A DNA stretch of 64,000 nt from CBFFRJ01 sp051486985 (GTDB taxonomy: Bacteria > Pseudomonadota > Gammaproteobacteria > Enterobacterales > Enterobacteriaceae): assembly GCF_051486985.1 (NCBI RefSeq), contig NZ_JAHVDV010000006.1, positions 1 to 64,000 of the forward strand, in the 5' to 3' direction. Position 1 is the first letter of the stretch, and each line of letters opens with the position of its first letter. The notes beneath the pieces were generated by a model. It saw nothing but the letters and a program-made list of their open reading frames with translations, had not been told where the DNA came from and searched no databases. Positions 7,206 through 16,143 of this stretch are shown piece by piece. Both the position numbers and the translations under genes were made by a program.

Positions 7206-7910
7206 ATGAGTCGTGAAACACTCCCAGTGCAGAAACCCCGTCGTGGAAGGCCGCCTAAGGTCGAACGCGAATTTACCGACACCCGGCAGGAGCTGATTCG
7301 TTCCGGGCTTGCGGTGCTGACGGAAACGGGGTATCTGTCTGCCGGTATTGAGGCGGTGATTAAAAACATCGCGGTACCGAAGGGATCGTTTTACCACTGC
7401 TTTAAGAGCAAACAGGAATTTGGCCTGGCGGTACTTGCCGCCTACGGCACCTACTTTGCGCATAAACTAGACAAACACCTGCTCAACAGTGACATGCCAC
7501 CGCTCGACAGAATGACGGCATTTGTTCTCCATGCGGGACAGGGGATGGCGAAATATCAGTTCCGTCGTGGGTGCCTTGTGGGCAACCTGCTGCAGGAATC
7601 GCCGCTTCTGCCCGACGAATTCCCCGTACAGCTAAAGGCCATTCTTAACGAGTGGGAAACCCGTGTCGCCCGCTGTTTCACCCAGGCGCAGTCACAGGGT
7701 GCTATTGCGCCCGATGCCTCGCCTGAGAAACTGGCCCGTGTGTTCTGGACAGGCTGGGAGGGCGCGGTAATGCGCGCAAAACTCTGCCAGTCTGCCGATC
7801 CGCTGAACCAATACTGGGAGTTCTTTTTGCACAGTATTACTAAAATAACACCTGCACAGGACGGCCCCGACGCCGAAAATCACACTCAGACGAGGAAAAC
7901 TCCGTCATGA
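7206..7910 (+). CDS. TetR family regulator (AcuR-like)
   Basis: A 234-residue TetR/AcrR repressor. The N-terminal helix-turn-helix lies at ~24-70 (TRQELIRSGLAVLTETGYLSAGIE..., VPKGSFYHCFKSKQEFG). A divergent ligand-binding domain follows, with the C-terminal WTGWEGAVMRAKL motif common in AcuR/NemR-like members. The ATG overlaps no neighbour, and a palindrome sits just before it. Its stop overlaps the start of the AcuI-type oxidoreductase (ATGA), so the two form one operon and the regulator very probably controls the enzyme. By analogy the inducer is an electrophile such as acrylate or a quinone; this is inference. Confidence 0.85.
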   Translation: MSRETLPVQKPRRGRPPKVEREFTDTRQELIRSGLAVLTETGYLSAGIEAVIKNIAVPKGSFYHCFKSKQEFGLAVLAAYGTYFAHKLDKHLLNSDMPPLDRMTAFVLHAGQGMAKYQFRRGCLVGNLLQESPLLPDEFPVQLKAILNEWETRVARCFTQAQSQGAIAPDASPEKLARVFWTGWEGAVMRAKLCQSADPLNQYWEFFLHSITKITPAQDGPDAENHTQTRKTPS

Positions 7911-8884
7911 AAGCTTTAGTTCTGGAACAGACTGAAAACAAAACCCTGGCAGCCGTAAAAGAAATCGCCCTGCCTGCTCTTGCCGACGGCGATGTACTGG
8001 TCGACATCGACTGGTCCAGCCTTAACTATAAAGATGCTTTGGCTATTACCGGCAAAGGTAAAATCATTCGCCAGTTCCCGATGGTTCCAGGCATCGATTT
8101 TTCCGGCATCGTCAGCGAAAGCCGCGATCCGCGTTTTGTAGCAGGTCAGCCCGTGCTCCTGACCGGTTGGGGCGTGGGTGAAAACCATTGGGGTGGACTG
8201 GCAGCCCAGGCCTGCGTGAAAGGCGACTGGCTGGTCAGCCTGCCGCAGACGCTCAGTGCCCGTAACGCAATGATCATCGGTACTGCGGGCTTCACCGCCA
8301 TGCTGTGTGTCGATGCGCTGGTAGAAGCAGGCATTAAACCTGAAAGCGGCAACGTTCTGGTGACGGGTGCCAGCGGCGGCGTGGGCAGCACGGCGGTGGT
8401 ACTGCTGAAAGCGCTGGGCTATACCGTTGTCGCCGTCAGCGGGCGTGAATCCACTCATGATTACCTGCGACAGCTGGGGGCAGACGATATCCTGTCACGC
8501 AGCGAGTTTGAAGAGACCCGACCGCTGGAAAAACAGCTGTGGGCCGGTGCTGTCGATACTGTCGGTAACAAAGTGCTGGCGAAAGTGCTGGCACAAACGC
8601 AGTATCGTGGTTGTGTCGCAGCCTGTGGTCTGGCGGGCGGTTTTGAACTGCCGACCACCGTGATGCCGTTCATCCTGCGTAACGTGCGGCTACAGGGTGT
8701 GGACTCCGTAATGGTGCCCACCGCCGAGCGTGCTGCCGTCTGGGAACGTCTGGCAAGCCTGTTGCCGGCGAGCTATTACCAGCAGGCCGCCACCGAAATT
8801 GAACTGGAACAGGCGCCTGCCTTCGCAGCCGACTTCCTGAGCAATAAAATCCAGGGTCGTACGCTGGTTAAAATCAACGGCTAA
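7907..8884 (+). CDS. MDR-type NADPH oxidoreductase, AcuI/YhdH family
   Basis: A 325-residue zinc-free medium-chain reductase. The N-terminal GroES-like domain has the LNYKDALAITGKGKI segment typical of YhdH/AcuI. The Rossmann domain has the dinucleotide site VTGASGGVGSTAV (~residues 148-160). AcuI enzymes reduce acryloyl-CoA to propionyl-CoA with NADPH, protecting the cell from acrylate. The assignment to this exact substrate is inferred from family resemblance and the AcuR-like partner. The start overlaps the regulator's stop by 4 bases. The usual enterobacterial yhdH lies elsewhere, so this may be a second copy. Confidence 0.85.
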   Translation: MKALVLEQTENKTLAAVKEIALPALADGDVLVDIDWSSLNYKDALAITGKGKIIRQFPMVPGIDFSGIVSESRDPRFVAGQPVLLTGWGVGENHWGGLAAQACVKGDWLVSLPQTLSARNAMIIGTAGFTAMLCVDALVEAGIKPESGNVLVTGASGGVGSTAVVLLKALGYTVVAVSGRESTHDYLRQLGADDILSRSEFEETRPLEKQLWAGAVDTVGNKVLAKVLAQTQYRGCVAACGLAGGFELPTTVMPFILRNVRLQGVDSVMVPTAERAAVWERLASLLPASYYQQAATEIELEQAPAFAADFLSNKIQGRTLVKING

Positions 8885-9019
8885 TTTACCCTCTCCGGTA
8901 TGGCATTCGTCATACCGGAACCTCAGGCCAATCCTAAAACCTGCTCTGCTCTTTTTGTTTCACAAAGCTGTGACATACTGTTGTTCACAGCCGCACACCC
9001 GTGGAACAAGGAGTACATG

Positions 9020-10474
9020 ATGGATAATAAGGGTGCCAATCTGACCCCTGAAGAGGCGCTGGACCAACTGGAAGCGCTCTATGACCAGTCTGTTAATAAT
9101 CTTCGTGATGCCATTGGCGTTTATATCGAAACCGGTTCGCTTCCTTCCCCTGAAGCCCGAATTAAAGGCCTGTTCGTATACCCTGAGCTTTCCGTCAGCT
9201 GGGATGGCAGCGCGACCAATCCAACCAAAACCCGTGCCTACGCGCGTTTCACCCATGCCGGTTGTTACACCACGACCATCACCCGTCCGACGCTGTTCAG
9301 ACAGTATCTTCATGAACAGTTAACCCTGCTCTGCCAGGATTACGGGGCACAGATTGAAGTGAGGCTTTCTGCCCATGAGATCCCCTACCCGTACGTTATT
9401 GACGGTTCGGAGCTGACCCTCGACCGCTCCATGAGCGCCGGGCTGACCCGCCATTTCCCGACCACCGAGCTTGCCCAGATTGGTGATGAAACCGCAGATG
9501 GCCTTTTTCATCCGACCGAGCTCTATCCGTTGTCACACTTTGATGCCCGTCGGGTAGATTTTTCCCTGGCCCGCCTGCGTCATTACACCGGCACGCCGGT
9601 AGAACATTTCCAGCCGTTTGTTCTGTTTACGAACTACACCCGTTATGTGGATGAGTTCGTGCGCTGGGGATGCAGTCAGATCCTCGATCCTGAAAGTCCC
9701 TACGTCGCGCTCTCCTGCGCCGGGGGCCACTGGGTCACCGCCGACACCAACGCGCCGGAAGAAGCTATCTCCGATCTGGCGTGGAAAAAGCATCAGATGC
9801 CCGCCTGGCACCTGGTCACCGCCGACGGACAGGGCATTACGCTTATCAACATTGGTGTTGGTCCCTCAAATGCGAAAACTATCTGCGACCATCTGGCGGT
9901 TTTACGCCCGGATGTGTGGATGATGATCGGCCACTGTGGTGGCCTGCGCGAAAGCCAGTCGATTGGCGATTACGTGCTGGCGCATGCTTACCTGCGCGAC
10001 GACCACGTACTGGATGCGGTGCTGCCGCCGGACATTCCCATCCCGAGCATTGCCGAAGTACAACGTGCGCTGTACGACGCCACCAAAACAGTGAGCGGGA
10101 TGCCGGGTGAAGAGGTAAAACAGCGGCTGCGCACCGGCACCGTTGTGACCACCGATGACCGTAACTGGGAGCTGCGTTATTCCGCCTCTGCGCTGCGTTT
10201 TAACCTCAGCCGTGCGGTGGCGATTGATATGGAAAGCGCCACCATCGCCGCCCAGGGTTATCGCTTCCGCGTCCCTTATGGCACGCTGCTGTGCGTTTCC
10301 GATAAGCCCCTGCACGGTGAGATTAAACTACCCGGTCAGGCTAACCGTTTTTACGAAGGCGCAATCTCTGAACACTTGCAGATTGGCATCCGGGCTATCG
10401 ATCTTTTACGTGCCGAAGGTGACAGGCTGCATTCGCGTAAACTGCGAACGTTTAACGAACCCCCTTTCCGTTAA
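9020..10474 (+). CDS. amn: AMP nucleosidase
   Basis: Cleaves AMP to adenine and ribose 5-phosphate in the cytosol. The 484 residues from ATG 9020 equal the E. coli length. AAGGAG at 9008-9013 is better spaced from 9020 than from the adjacent ATG at 9017, and the open frame extending left to 8900 has no ribosome site. The N-terminal half is the regulatory domain. The C-terminal half is the nucleoside-phosphorylase-like catalytic domain, with GHCGGLRESQ, the nucleotide-binding VAIDMESATIAAQGYR and the purine-site LCVSDKPLHGE segments. Sequence agreement with E. coli Amn is very high in the second half. Confidence 0.97.
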   Translation: MDNKGANLTPEEALDQLEALYDQSVNNLRDAIGVYIETGSLPSPEARIKGLFVYPELSVSWDGSATNPTKTRAYARFTHAGCYTTTITRPTLFRQYLHEQLTLLCQDYGAQIEVRLSAHEIPYPYVIDGSELTLDRSMSAGLTRHFPTTELAQIGDETADGLFHPTELYPLSHFDARRVDFSLARLRHYTGTPVEHFQPFVLFTNYTRYVDEFVRWGCSQILDPESPYVALSCAGGHWVTADTNAPEEAISDLAWKKHQMPAWHLVTADGQGITLINIGVGPSNAKTICDHLAVLRPDVWMMIGHCGGLRESQSIGDYVLAHAYLRDDHVLDAVLPPDIPIPSIAEVQRALYDATKTVSGMPGEEVKQRLRTGTVVTTDDRNWELRYSASALRFNLSRAVAIDMESATIAAQGYRFRVPYGTLLCVSDKPLHGEIKLPGQANRFYEGAISEHLQIGIRAIDLLRAEGDRLHSRKLRTFNEPPFR

Positions 10475-10509
10475 TCACGATGACAATAAAAAAATAAAGA
10501 AGGATTTTT

Positions 10510-12273
10510 ATGCAAAACCCAACCCCTCTTACCGCATTGCGGACGCTGCTGGCGGCCATGGATGTCGACGGTATGATTGTGCCGCGTGCAGATGCATACC
10601 AGAGCGAAGACTGTGCCCCTCATGATGACAAACTCGCCTGGCTCACCGGTTTTACCGGCTCTGCGGGCCTGGCGCTGGTGCTGCGTGACCGGGCGCTGAT
10701 CTTTGTTGACGGACGCTACCAGGTTCAGGTGCGTAACGAAGTGGATACTAATGATTTTGAGATCCACCATCTGCACAACGAACCGCTGCCCGAGTGGCTC
10801 AATACCTTCCTGCCGGCGGGAAGTCGCATTGCCTTTGAACCTATGCTAATGGTGAACAGCCAGTTCACTGCGCTTGATGCCACCCACTGCGAACTGGTCG
10901 CGCTGAGCGAAGATCCGTTCAATGCTATCTGGCTGGATCGTCCGGCACCGCCGTGCGGGACGATTCATGAGATGCCGGTCGCGATAAGCGGAGAAAGCAG
11001 CAGCGATAAACGGCAGCGGATTGCTGCCGTGCTGGCAGAAAAAGGAGCTGATCTGCTCGCCATTACCCAGCCGGATAACATCGCCTGGCTGCTGAATATT
11101 CGTGGTTCAGACGTGGCGATGAATCCGATCGCGCACTCCTTCGCCCTGCTCAGCCGCGACGGTGAACTTGAGTGGTTCGTTGATCACGCTAAAACGCACA
11201 ACCTCTCCGGGACGCTGAAATCGTCGCTGCGACTCTCTGCCTGGCACAATTTTCTGCCGCATTGCCAGCAGATTGCGCCGGGGAAAAAAGTGATGCTGGA
11301 TGGCGACGGCGCACCGGTCGCGCTGCGCTTTGCTATTGAACAACATGGCGGGGAGATCCTCTGGCATGCCGATCCCGTTACTTCCATCAAAGCACACAAA
11401 AACGCCGTTGAGCTAGAGGGCTACAGAGAGTGTCATCGTCAGGATGGCGCAGCATGGGTGAACTTTCTGGCCTGGCTTGCCGATGAAGTGCCGACCCGGG
11501 AGGCCGCAGGCCAACCGCTGACGGAGCTTGAAGCCCAGCAGAAACAACTCTATTTCCGCCAGCAGCAACCCGGATTTATTCAGCAGAGTTTTCACACCAT
11601 TTCGGCGTCTGCCAGTAACGCCGCCATGTGTCACTATCACTCAAGTGAGGCGACCAACACCGCCATTACCGGCGCGAATTTTTACCTGAACGATTCCGGC
11701 GGGCAATATCACAACGGCACCACAGACGCCACGCGTACCCTCTCATTCAGGACATTGTCAGAGGCACATCGTCTGCACTATACCGCCGTACTGAAAGGCT
11801 TTTTATCGATGCTGACGCTGCAATTTCCAGGCGGTACTCAGGGGCACCAGATTGATGCCTTCGCCCGTCGTGCCCTGTGGGAGTTAGGTCTGGATTACGA
11901 CCACGGCACCGGACATGGTGTTGGACACCAGTTGTTGATCCATGAACAACCCCAGCGAATTGCCAAAAAGGTGAATCCGTGGCCACTGGTCGCCGGCAAC
12001 ATTATGACCATCGAGCCGGGCTATTATCTTGCTGACCATTATGGCATCCGTATAGAAAATCAGGCCGAAGTAGTGGAAAGCCGCCCGGGTTTTTGTCGTT
12101 TTCGCTCTCTGACACTTATCCCTATTGATTTACGTCAGGTTGAACGTGCGTTGCTCAGTGAGCAAGAGATAGTGTGGCTCAATGATTACCATCACCTGGT
12201 GCGGGAAACCCTGATGCCGCTGGTGGACAGTAACGCACGCGCCTGGCTGACGGCCGCAACGGAACCCTTTTAA
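10510..12273 (+). CDS. Xaa-Pro aminopeptidase, long M24B form
   Basis: A 587-residue member of the eukaryote-like APP1 class, which removes an N-terminal residue preceding proline. Two creatinase-like N-terminal domains occupy ~1-300. The C-terminal pita-bread domain carries all five metal ligands: Asp in LNDSGGQY, Asp in GTTDATRT, His in the GTGHGVGH block, Glu in TIEPGYY and Glu in RIENQAEV. The length is far above PepP (441) or PepQ (443), so it is a third type. AAGAAGGA precedes the ATG. It stands alone between amn and tRNA-Asn, where E. coli carries yeeN. Confidence 0.92.
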   Translation: MQNPTPLTALRTLLAAMDVDGMIVPRADAYQSEDCAPHDDKLAWLTGFTGSAGLALVLRDRALIFVDGRYQVQVRNEVDTNDFEIHHLHNEPLPEWLNTFLPAGSRIAFEPMLMVNSQFTALDATHCELVALSEDPFNAIWLDRPAPPCGTIHEMPVAISGESSSDKRQRIAAVLAEKGADLLAITQPDNIAWLLNIRGSDVAMNPIAHSFALLSRDGELEWFVDHAKTHNLSGTLKSSLRLSAWHNFLPHCQQIAPGKKVMLDGDGAPVALRFAIEQHGGEILWHADPVTSIKAHKNAVELEGYRECHRQDGAAWVNFLAWLADEVPTREAAGQPLTELEAQQKQLYFRQQQPGFIQQSFHTISASASNAAMCHYHSSEATNTAITGANFYLNDSGGQYHNGTTDATRTLSFRTLSEAHRLHYTAVLKGFLSMLTLQFPGGTQGHQIDAFARRALWELGLDYDHGTGHGVGHQLLIHEQPQRIAKKVNPWPLVAGNIMTIEPGYYLADHYGIRIENQAEVVESRPGFCRFRSLTLIPIDLRQVERALLSEQEIVWLNDYHHLVRETLMPLVDSNARAWLTAATEPF

Positions 12274-12385
12274 CGGTTGAGCCTTACTTTCACCCTGTAG
12301 TGCCCTGGCGTTACAGGGTCGTATCGCCCGAGGCTGCGAGGATCTTGCCCGACCAAACAGTGGCGAGCATCCGAAACCAGAAAGC

Positions 12386-12420
12386 AAAAAGCCTGCTTAA
12401 GTTTCCTTAAGCAGGCTTTT
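12386..12420 (-). terminator. terminator of tRNA-Asn (minus copy)
   Basis: Stem GCCTGCTTAAG / CTTAAGCAGGC (11 base pairs) with loop TTTC at 12402-12405. The A-run at 12386-12390 gives a T-tract on the minus strand. Confidence 0.9.
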
Positions 12421-12426
12421 CAAATT

Positions 12427-12502
12427 TGGCTCCTCTGACTGGACTCGAACCAGTGACATACGGATTAACAGTCCGCCGTTCTACCGACTGAACTACAGAG
12501 GA
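12427..12502 (-). tRNA. tRNA-Asn(GTT)
   Basis: 76 bases with encoded CCA at the 3' end. The sequence begins TCCTCTGTAGTTCAG, the anticodon loop reads CTGTTAATC (GTT) and the T-loop is GGTTCGAGTCC. It is identical in sequence to the copy at 14235-14310 but on the opposite strand. It corresponds to asnW in the E. coli layout asnW-yeeO-asnU. Confidence 0.97.
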
Positions 12503-12520
12503 ATCGTGTGAACGAGGCGC

Positions 12521-12549
12521 ATATTAACGATGGCTCCCGCCCTTGTCAA
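12521..12549 (-). promoter_or_regulatory. promoter of the minus-strand tRNA-Asn
   Basis: On the minus strand, TTGACA (12549-12544), a 17-base spacer and TAATAT (12526-12521) precede the tRNA. The -35 matches consensus fully. Confidence 0.8.
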
Positions 12550-12613
12550 AGGCTGTTTTCACAAAACCGTTCGTTTGCCGATTTATTCTCCACTCTGTGG
12601 GAAAATGAAGCGG

Positions 12614-14044
12614 TTACGTCTGATCGCGCGGGATTTTTGGGTATTTCCACAGCCAACGGCCACTTACCATTCGCCAGTAAAAGAGCGCACCGCGTACCGC
12701 CCAGTCGAGCACCATGCCAAGCCAGACGCCCACCACGCCCATCCCGAGCATGATCCCAAGGGTGTAACCTGCAACGACGCGACAGCCCCACATCCCGAGC
12801 ATTGATACCCACATAGCAAAACGGGCATCACGCGCCCCTTTCTGCCCGGCAGGCAGAACCCATGAAGCGGCCCAGATGGGCATAAACGCGGCGTTAAGCC
12901 AGAGGAGGGTCTTCACGACCTCTTTCACATCCTCTTCATGGGTATAGAACGAAGCCAGTAGCCCGGCAAAAGGTGCCGTGCCCCAGGCTATCAGCGTAAG
13001 CACAATCGTCGACAGCCAGAACACATGGCGCAGCTGCCGCTCAGCTTGCCCTCTTTGCCCTTTGCCCAGACGTTTACCGGTAATAATGGTGGATGCCGAG
13101 CCAAGGGCATTACCCGGCAGGTTAATCAGTGCGGCGACTGAGAAGGCGATAAAGTTGCCCGCGATAACGTTAGTGCCCATCCCCGCCACGAACATCTGCG
13201 TCAGCAGTTTCCCGCCGTTAAACAGCACCGATTCGATGCTTGCCGGGATACCAATTCCCATCACTTCCCAGATAATGGCGAAGTTAAGCGGTTGGAAGTA
13301 ACTTTTCAGGCTGATGCGTAGCGCCGGATTAAAGCCAATCATCAGCACCCAGATAATGGCTATTGCACCAATGTAGCGGGAAATGGTCAGCCCCAGCCCT
13401 GCACCGGCAAACCCCATACCCGGCCAGGAGAAAAGGCCATAGATCAGCACGCTACTGATAATAATATTGAGGATGTTCATCCCCCCGTTAATCAGCAGCG
13501 GAATTTTCGTGTTTCCGGCACCACGCAGCGCACCGCTGCCAATCAGCGTAATGGCCGCCGCCGGATAGCTCAGCACCGTCAGTTCGAGGTAGGTGAGCGC
13601 CAGCGCCTTCACCTCAGGAGTGGCTGCACCAGCAATAAAATCGATGATTTGCGTACCAAAGGCATGGATCACCGCCGCCAGCAGCACGGCAAAAATGGTC
13701 ATGATCACCAGCGACTGTCGCGCTGCCGCCCTTGCCCGGCGTTTGTCGAGTTTACCGAGGCTAAAGGCCACCACCACTGTGGTCCCAAGATCGATAGCGG
13801 CAAAAAAAGACATCACCACCATATTGAAGCTGTCCGCCAGTCCGACGCCAGCCATAGCTTCTTTCCCCAACCAGCTCACCAGGAAGGTGCTAAGCACGCC
13901 CATCATCAGGACGCAGGTATTTTCAAGGAAGATCGGGACAGCCAGCGGGGTGATTTCTCGCCAGAAAAGGACTTTATAGCTCTTGCGTTTGGCGTACCAG
14001 GGCGTGCGCATGACGGCCTGGCGTATTGGGGCGACGACGTTCAA
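12614..14044 (-). CDS. yeeO: MATE family efflux transporter YeeO
   Basis: A 476-residue integral membrane protein with about 12 hydrophobic segments in the two six-helix bundles of MATE transporters (for example VPIFLENTCVLMMGVLSTFLVSW near the N-terminus). MATE proteins export organic cations or flavins in exchange for Na+ or H+; E. coli YeeO exports FMN/FAD and dipeptides. It is shorter than the annotated E. coli protein (547), which has a longer N-terminal tail. It lies between two inverted tRNA-Asn genes, as in E. coli. Confidence 0.92.
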   Translation of the reverse strand: MNVVAPIRQAVMRTPWYAKRKSYKVLFWREITPLAVPIFLENTCVLMMGVLSTFLVSWLGKEAMAGVGLADSFNMVVMSFFAAIDLGTTVVVAFSLGKLDKRRARAAARQSLVIMTIFAVLLAAVIHAFGTQIIDFIAGAATPEVKALALTYLELTVLSYPAAAITLIGSGALRGAGNTKIPLLINGGMNILNIIISSVLIYGLFSWPGMGFAGAGLGLTISRYIGAIAIIWVLMIGFNPALRISLKSYFQPLNFAIIWEVMGIGIPASIESVLFNGGKLLTQMFVAGMGTNVIAGNFIAFSVAALINLPGNALGSASTIITGKRLGKGQRGQAERQLRHVFWLSTIVLTLIAWGTAPFAGLLASFYTHEEDVKEVVKTLLWLNAAFMPIWAASWVLPAGQKGARDARFAMWVSMLGMWGCRVVAGYTLGIMLGMGVVGVWLGMVLDWAVRGALFYWRMVSGRWLWKYPKIPRDQT

Positions 14045-14190
14045 AATTGACCTTAACGAGAAAGATGAAACTTCATTTCAAATGATGGGGGAGAAAAGCT
14101 GATCCTGCAAAGCATTTCCAAAAAATTGTAGGTAATTACAGCAAAGTGACGGGAATTGCGCCAGTTGCACCACGGGAACAGAAATGAAGT

Positions 14191-14219
14191 TTGACAAAAG
14201 TTTTTTCGCCGCTAAGATA
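14191..14219 (+). promoter_or_regulatory. promoter of the plus-strand tRNA-Asn
   Basis: TTGACA (14191-14196) followed by TAAGAT (14213-14218) with a 16-base spacer, 16 bases before the tRNA. Confidence 0.7.
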
Positions 14220-14234
14220 CGACTCCACACCGAT

Positions 14235-14310
14235 TCCTCTGTAGTTCAGTCGGTAGAACGGCGGACTGTTAATCCGTATGTCACTGGTTCGAGTCCAGTC
14301 AGAGGAGCCA
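14235..14310 (+). tRNA. tRNA-Asn(GTT)
   Basis: 76 bases with encoded CCA and anticodon GTT, identical to the minus-strand copy at 12427-12502. It is the asnU equivalent. Confidence 0.97.
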
Positions 14311-14320
14311 AATTTAAAAA

Positions 14321-14352
14321 GCCTGCTTAAGGAAACTTAAGCAGGCTTTTTG
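14321..14352 (+). terminator. terminator of tRNA-Asn (plus copy)
   Basis: Stem GCCTGCTTAAG (14321-14331) / CTTAAGCAGGC (14336-14346) with loop GAAA and a T-tract. The stem and loop are the same as those of the other tRNA-Asn copy. Confidence 0.9.
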
Positions 14353-14563
14353 TTTTGCTCGCGCGAGGCACCCCACCTTTTGTCCTGATAAAGGGCAATC
14401 TCACCCCCCACGCAAGTTCCTCAGCGCGAGGGTAACAGGCGGCCAGGGTGTGCCTGTCGCTGTGTCACCCCCGCAAAGCGCCAGCTTTTTTCCCCTGAGG
14501 CGTTGAGACAGTAAAAGGGCTTACGCTGACTGCACGCAGCGGGCTCAGGCAGACACCTGAGCG

Positions 14564-15958
14564 TTACCGGGTCGCGTCTCTGGCTAACGTGCGCGCAAGG
14601 ATGGAGGAATATAAGGGTTTTCCTCCAAGGAATTGTGCCAGCAACGTAGCCCCCAGACAGGTGATAATCATGGGCAGAATTAACTGGTAGTTATCTGACA
14701 TCTCCAGCACCAGCACAATGCCCGTGAGGGGTGCCCTGACGGAAGCCGCAAAGAGCGCCCCCATACCGGCTATCGCAAACGTACCGGCCTCAAGGCCATA
14801 AGCAGGAAACAGATCCGAGGCCCCGACGCCATAAGCGGTTCCCAGCACGGTGCCTAATGCAAGCATGGGCGCAAATATGCCACCAGGCGCCCCCGAACAG
14901 AAGCACAGCAGTGTGGCCAGCAAACGCACCAGGAACATCACAATGAGGGCGTAAAGGGTAAAATCGCCTTTCGCCACATCTGGTATAAGCTCAAAGCCAC
15001 CGCCGGTACCTGGGGTATAAAAGAGCGCCAGAATACCGCAGCATCCGCCAATAACCCCGCCAGTTGCAACAGCGCGCCAGCTGCGTCCGGCGTAAAGCCG
15101 TCCAAAAGCATCCTGAAATATAAAAACGAGGCGGTTAAATAAGACACCGATCAACCCAAATACCATGCCCAGAACGAGGTAAAGCCAGAGTGTATTCACT
15201 GGCGCGCTGGCTAACTGCCCTACTGCAATGACCGGGCTCTCGCCATTGAACAGGCGAAACACAATACTGGCCATGATCACGCCAATGAAAACGGCTTTAA
15301 TGGAAATTAAGTTGTAGCGGAACTGCGGCCTCATCTCTTCTAGGATGAACAGAATGCCGGCGAGAGGAGCATTAAAGGCGGCAGCTAACCCCGCGGCCGC
15401 CCCCGTCGCCAGTAAGGAATGGCGCGCGTCGCTGTGCTTAACCCCCAGCAGGTCAGTCACCATCCTGCCGATATTGCCGCCAAGCTGTACCGTCGGGCCT
15501 TCTCTGCCCAGTACCATGCCTGCCCCCAGCGTTCCCATGCCGCCAAAGAATTTCACCGGAATAACGCGCCACCAGCGAACGGGACGCAACTCCTCCAGCG
15601 CCCCTTCAATCTCCGGAATACCGGAGCCGGAAGCTTCAGGAGCAAAACGTCTGACAAGGAAATAGCCGCCCACGGCCAACAGGCCGGAGGTAACAAACGC
15701 TATAGCCCATAACACCCACCCGCGAAAGCCGGACTCGACAAGGACACCGGCGCGTAGATGTTGAACGGCATTCACGGCGCGAAAAAAAGCCACACCAACA
15801 AGGCCAACCAGCGTGCCGACAACCGCAGCGCAGGCCAGCACCGCAACAGGCGTTCTGTCACGATGCAGCAACGCCCTGAACATACTGTTTCGGGCACGCT
15901 CGGTTTGTGGAACATGCACCTCTGAGGACTGTGGATTAATCATGAGTGGTAATGACAT
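14564..15958 (-). CDS. ClC-type H+/Cl- exchange transporter (ClcA homologue)
   Basis: A 464-residue inner-membrane antiporter. The selectivity motifs are all present: GSGIPEIEG (111-119, Ser112), GREGPTVQ (gating Glu153), proton Glu208 in LFILEEMRPQ, and GAPGGIFAP. This equals E. coli ClcA Ser107/Glu148/Glu203 with an offset of 5, so exchange rather than channel activity is expected; ClcA aids extreme acid resistance. The N-terminus differs from E. coli ClcA and the location is not the usual clcA locus, so it may be a paralogue. An alternative start is at 15940. Confidence 0.92.
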   Translation of the reverse strand: MSLPLMINPQSSEVHVPQTERARNSMFRALLHRDRTPVAVLACAAVVGTLVGLVGVAFFRAVNAVQHLRAGVLVESGFRGWVLWAIAFVTSGLLAVGGYFLVRRFAPEASGSGIPEIEGALEELRPVRWWRVIPVKFFGGMGTLGAGMVLGREGPTVQLGGNIGRMVTDLLGVKHSDARHSLLATGAAAGLAAAFNAPLAGILFILEEMRPQFRYNLISIKAVFIGVIMASIVFRLFNGESPVIAVGQLASAPVNTLWLYLVLGMVFGLIGVLFNRLVFIFQDAFGRLYAGRSWRAVATGGVIGGCCGILALFYTPGTGGGFELIPDVAKGDFTLYALIVMFLVRLLATLLCFCSGAPGGIFAPMLALGTVLGTAYGVGASDLFPAYGLEAGTFAIAGMGALFAASVRAPLTGIVLVLEMSDNYQLILPMIITCLGATLLAQFLGGKPLYSSILARTLARDATR

Positions 15959-16143
15959 CTTGTTCTTAAGAGGGCGAAGATTTTATCCCGCTTTCGAAAC
16001 CTGGACAAAAAAATCTCACCCTGCGCTTCGCCGTTCTCTGTAACGACCGCCCTCGCCGCGCCTGATGAAATGCTTTATTCCCCCCGGCCCTGCGCGTTAT
16101 TCTCCAGCCTTTGGCATTCATTGCGCTGATCGTTGAGGGGAAA

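Noticed and set aside
8966..8991. CRP or Pho box before amn (GCTGTGACATACTGTTG...TTCACAGC)
   Set aside because: The TGTGA/TCACA arms are 11 bases apart rather than 6, and the CTGT repeats are 10 rather than 11 apart.
8900..9016. Longer N-terminus for AMP nucleosidase
   Set aside because: No ribosome site upstream; the start at 9020 gives exactly the E. coli length and has AAGGAG well spaced.
12292..12319. Hairpin ACCCTGTA / TACAGGGT as terminator of the Xaa-Pro aminopeptidase gene
   Set aside because: No T-run follows the stem on the plus strand, so termination there is not supported.
12508..12805. ORFs overlapping yeeO's 3' end on the plus strand
   Set aside because: They are antisense to the clear MATE frame or to the tRNA promoter and have no family resemblance.
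12427..14310. Integrated island or attachment site at tRNA-Asn
   Set aside because: Both tRNAs are intact with their own terminators, and no integrase or duplicated tRNA 3' end is seen nearby.
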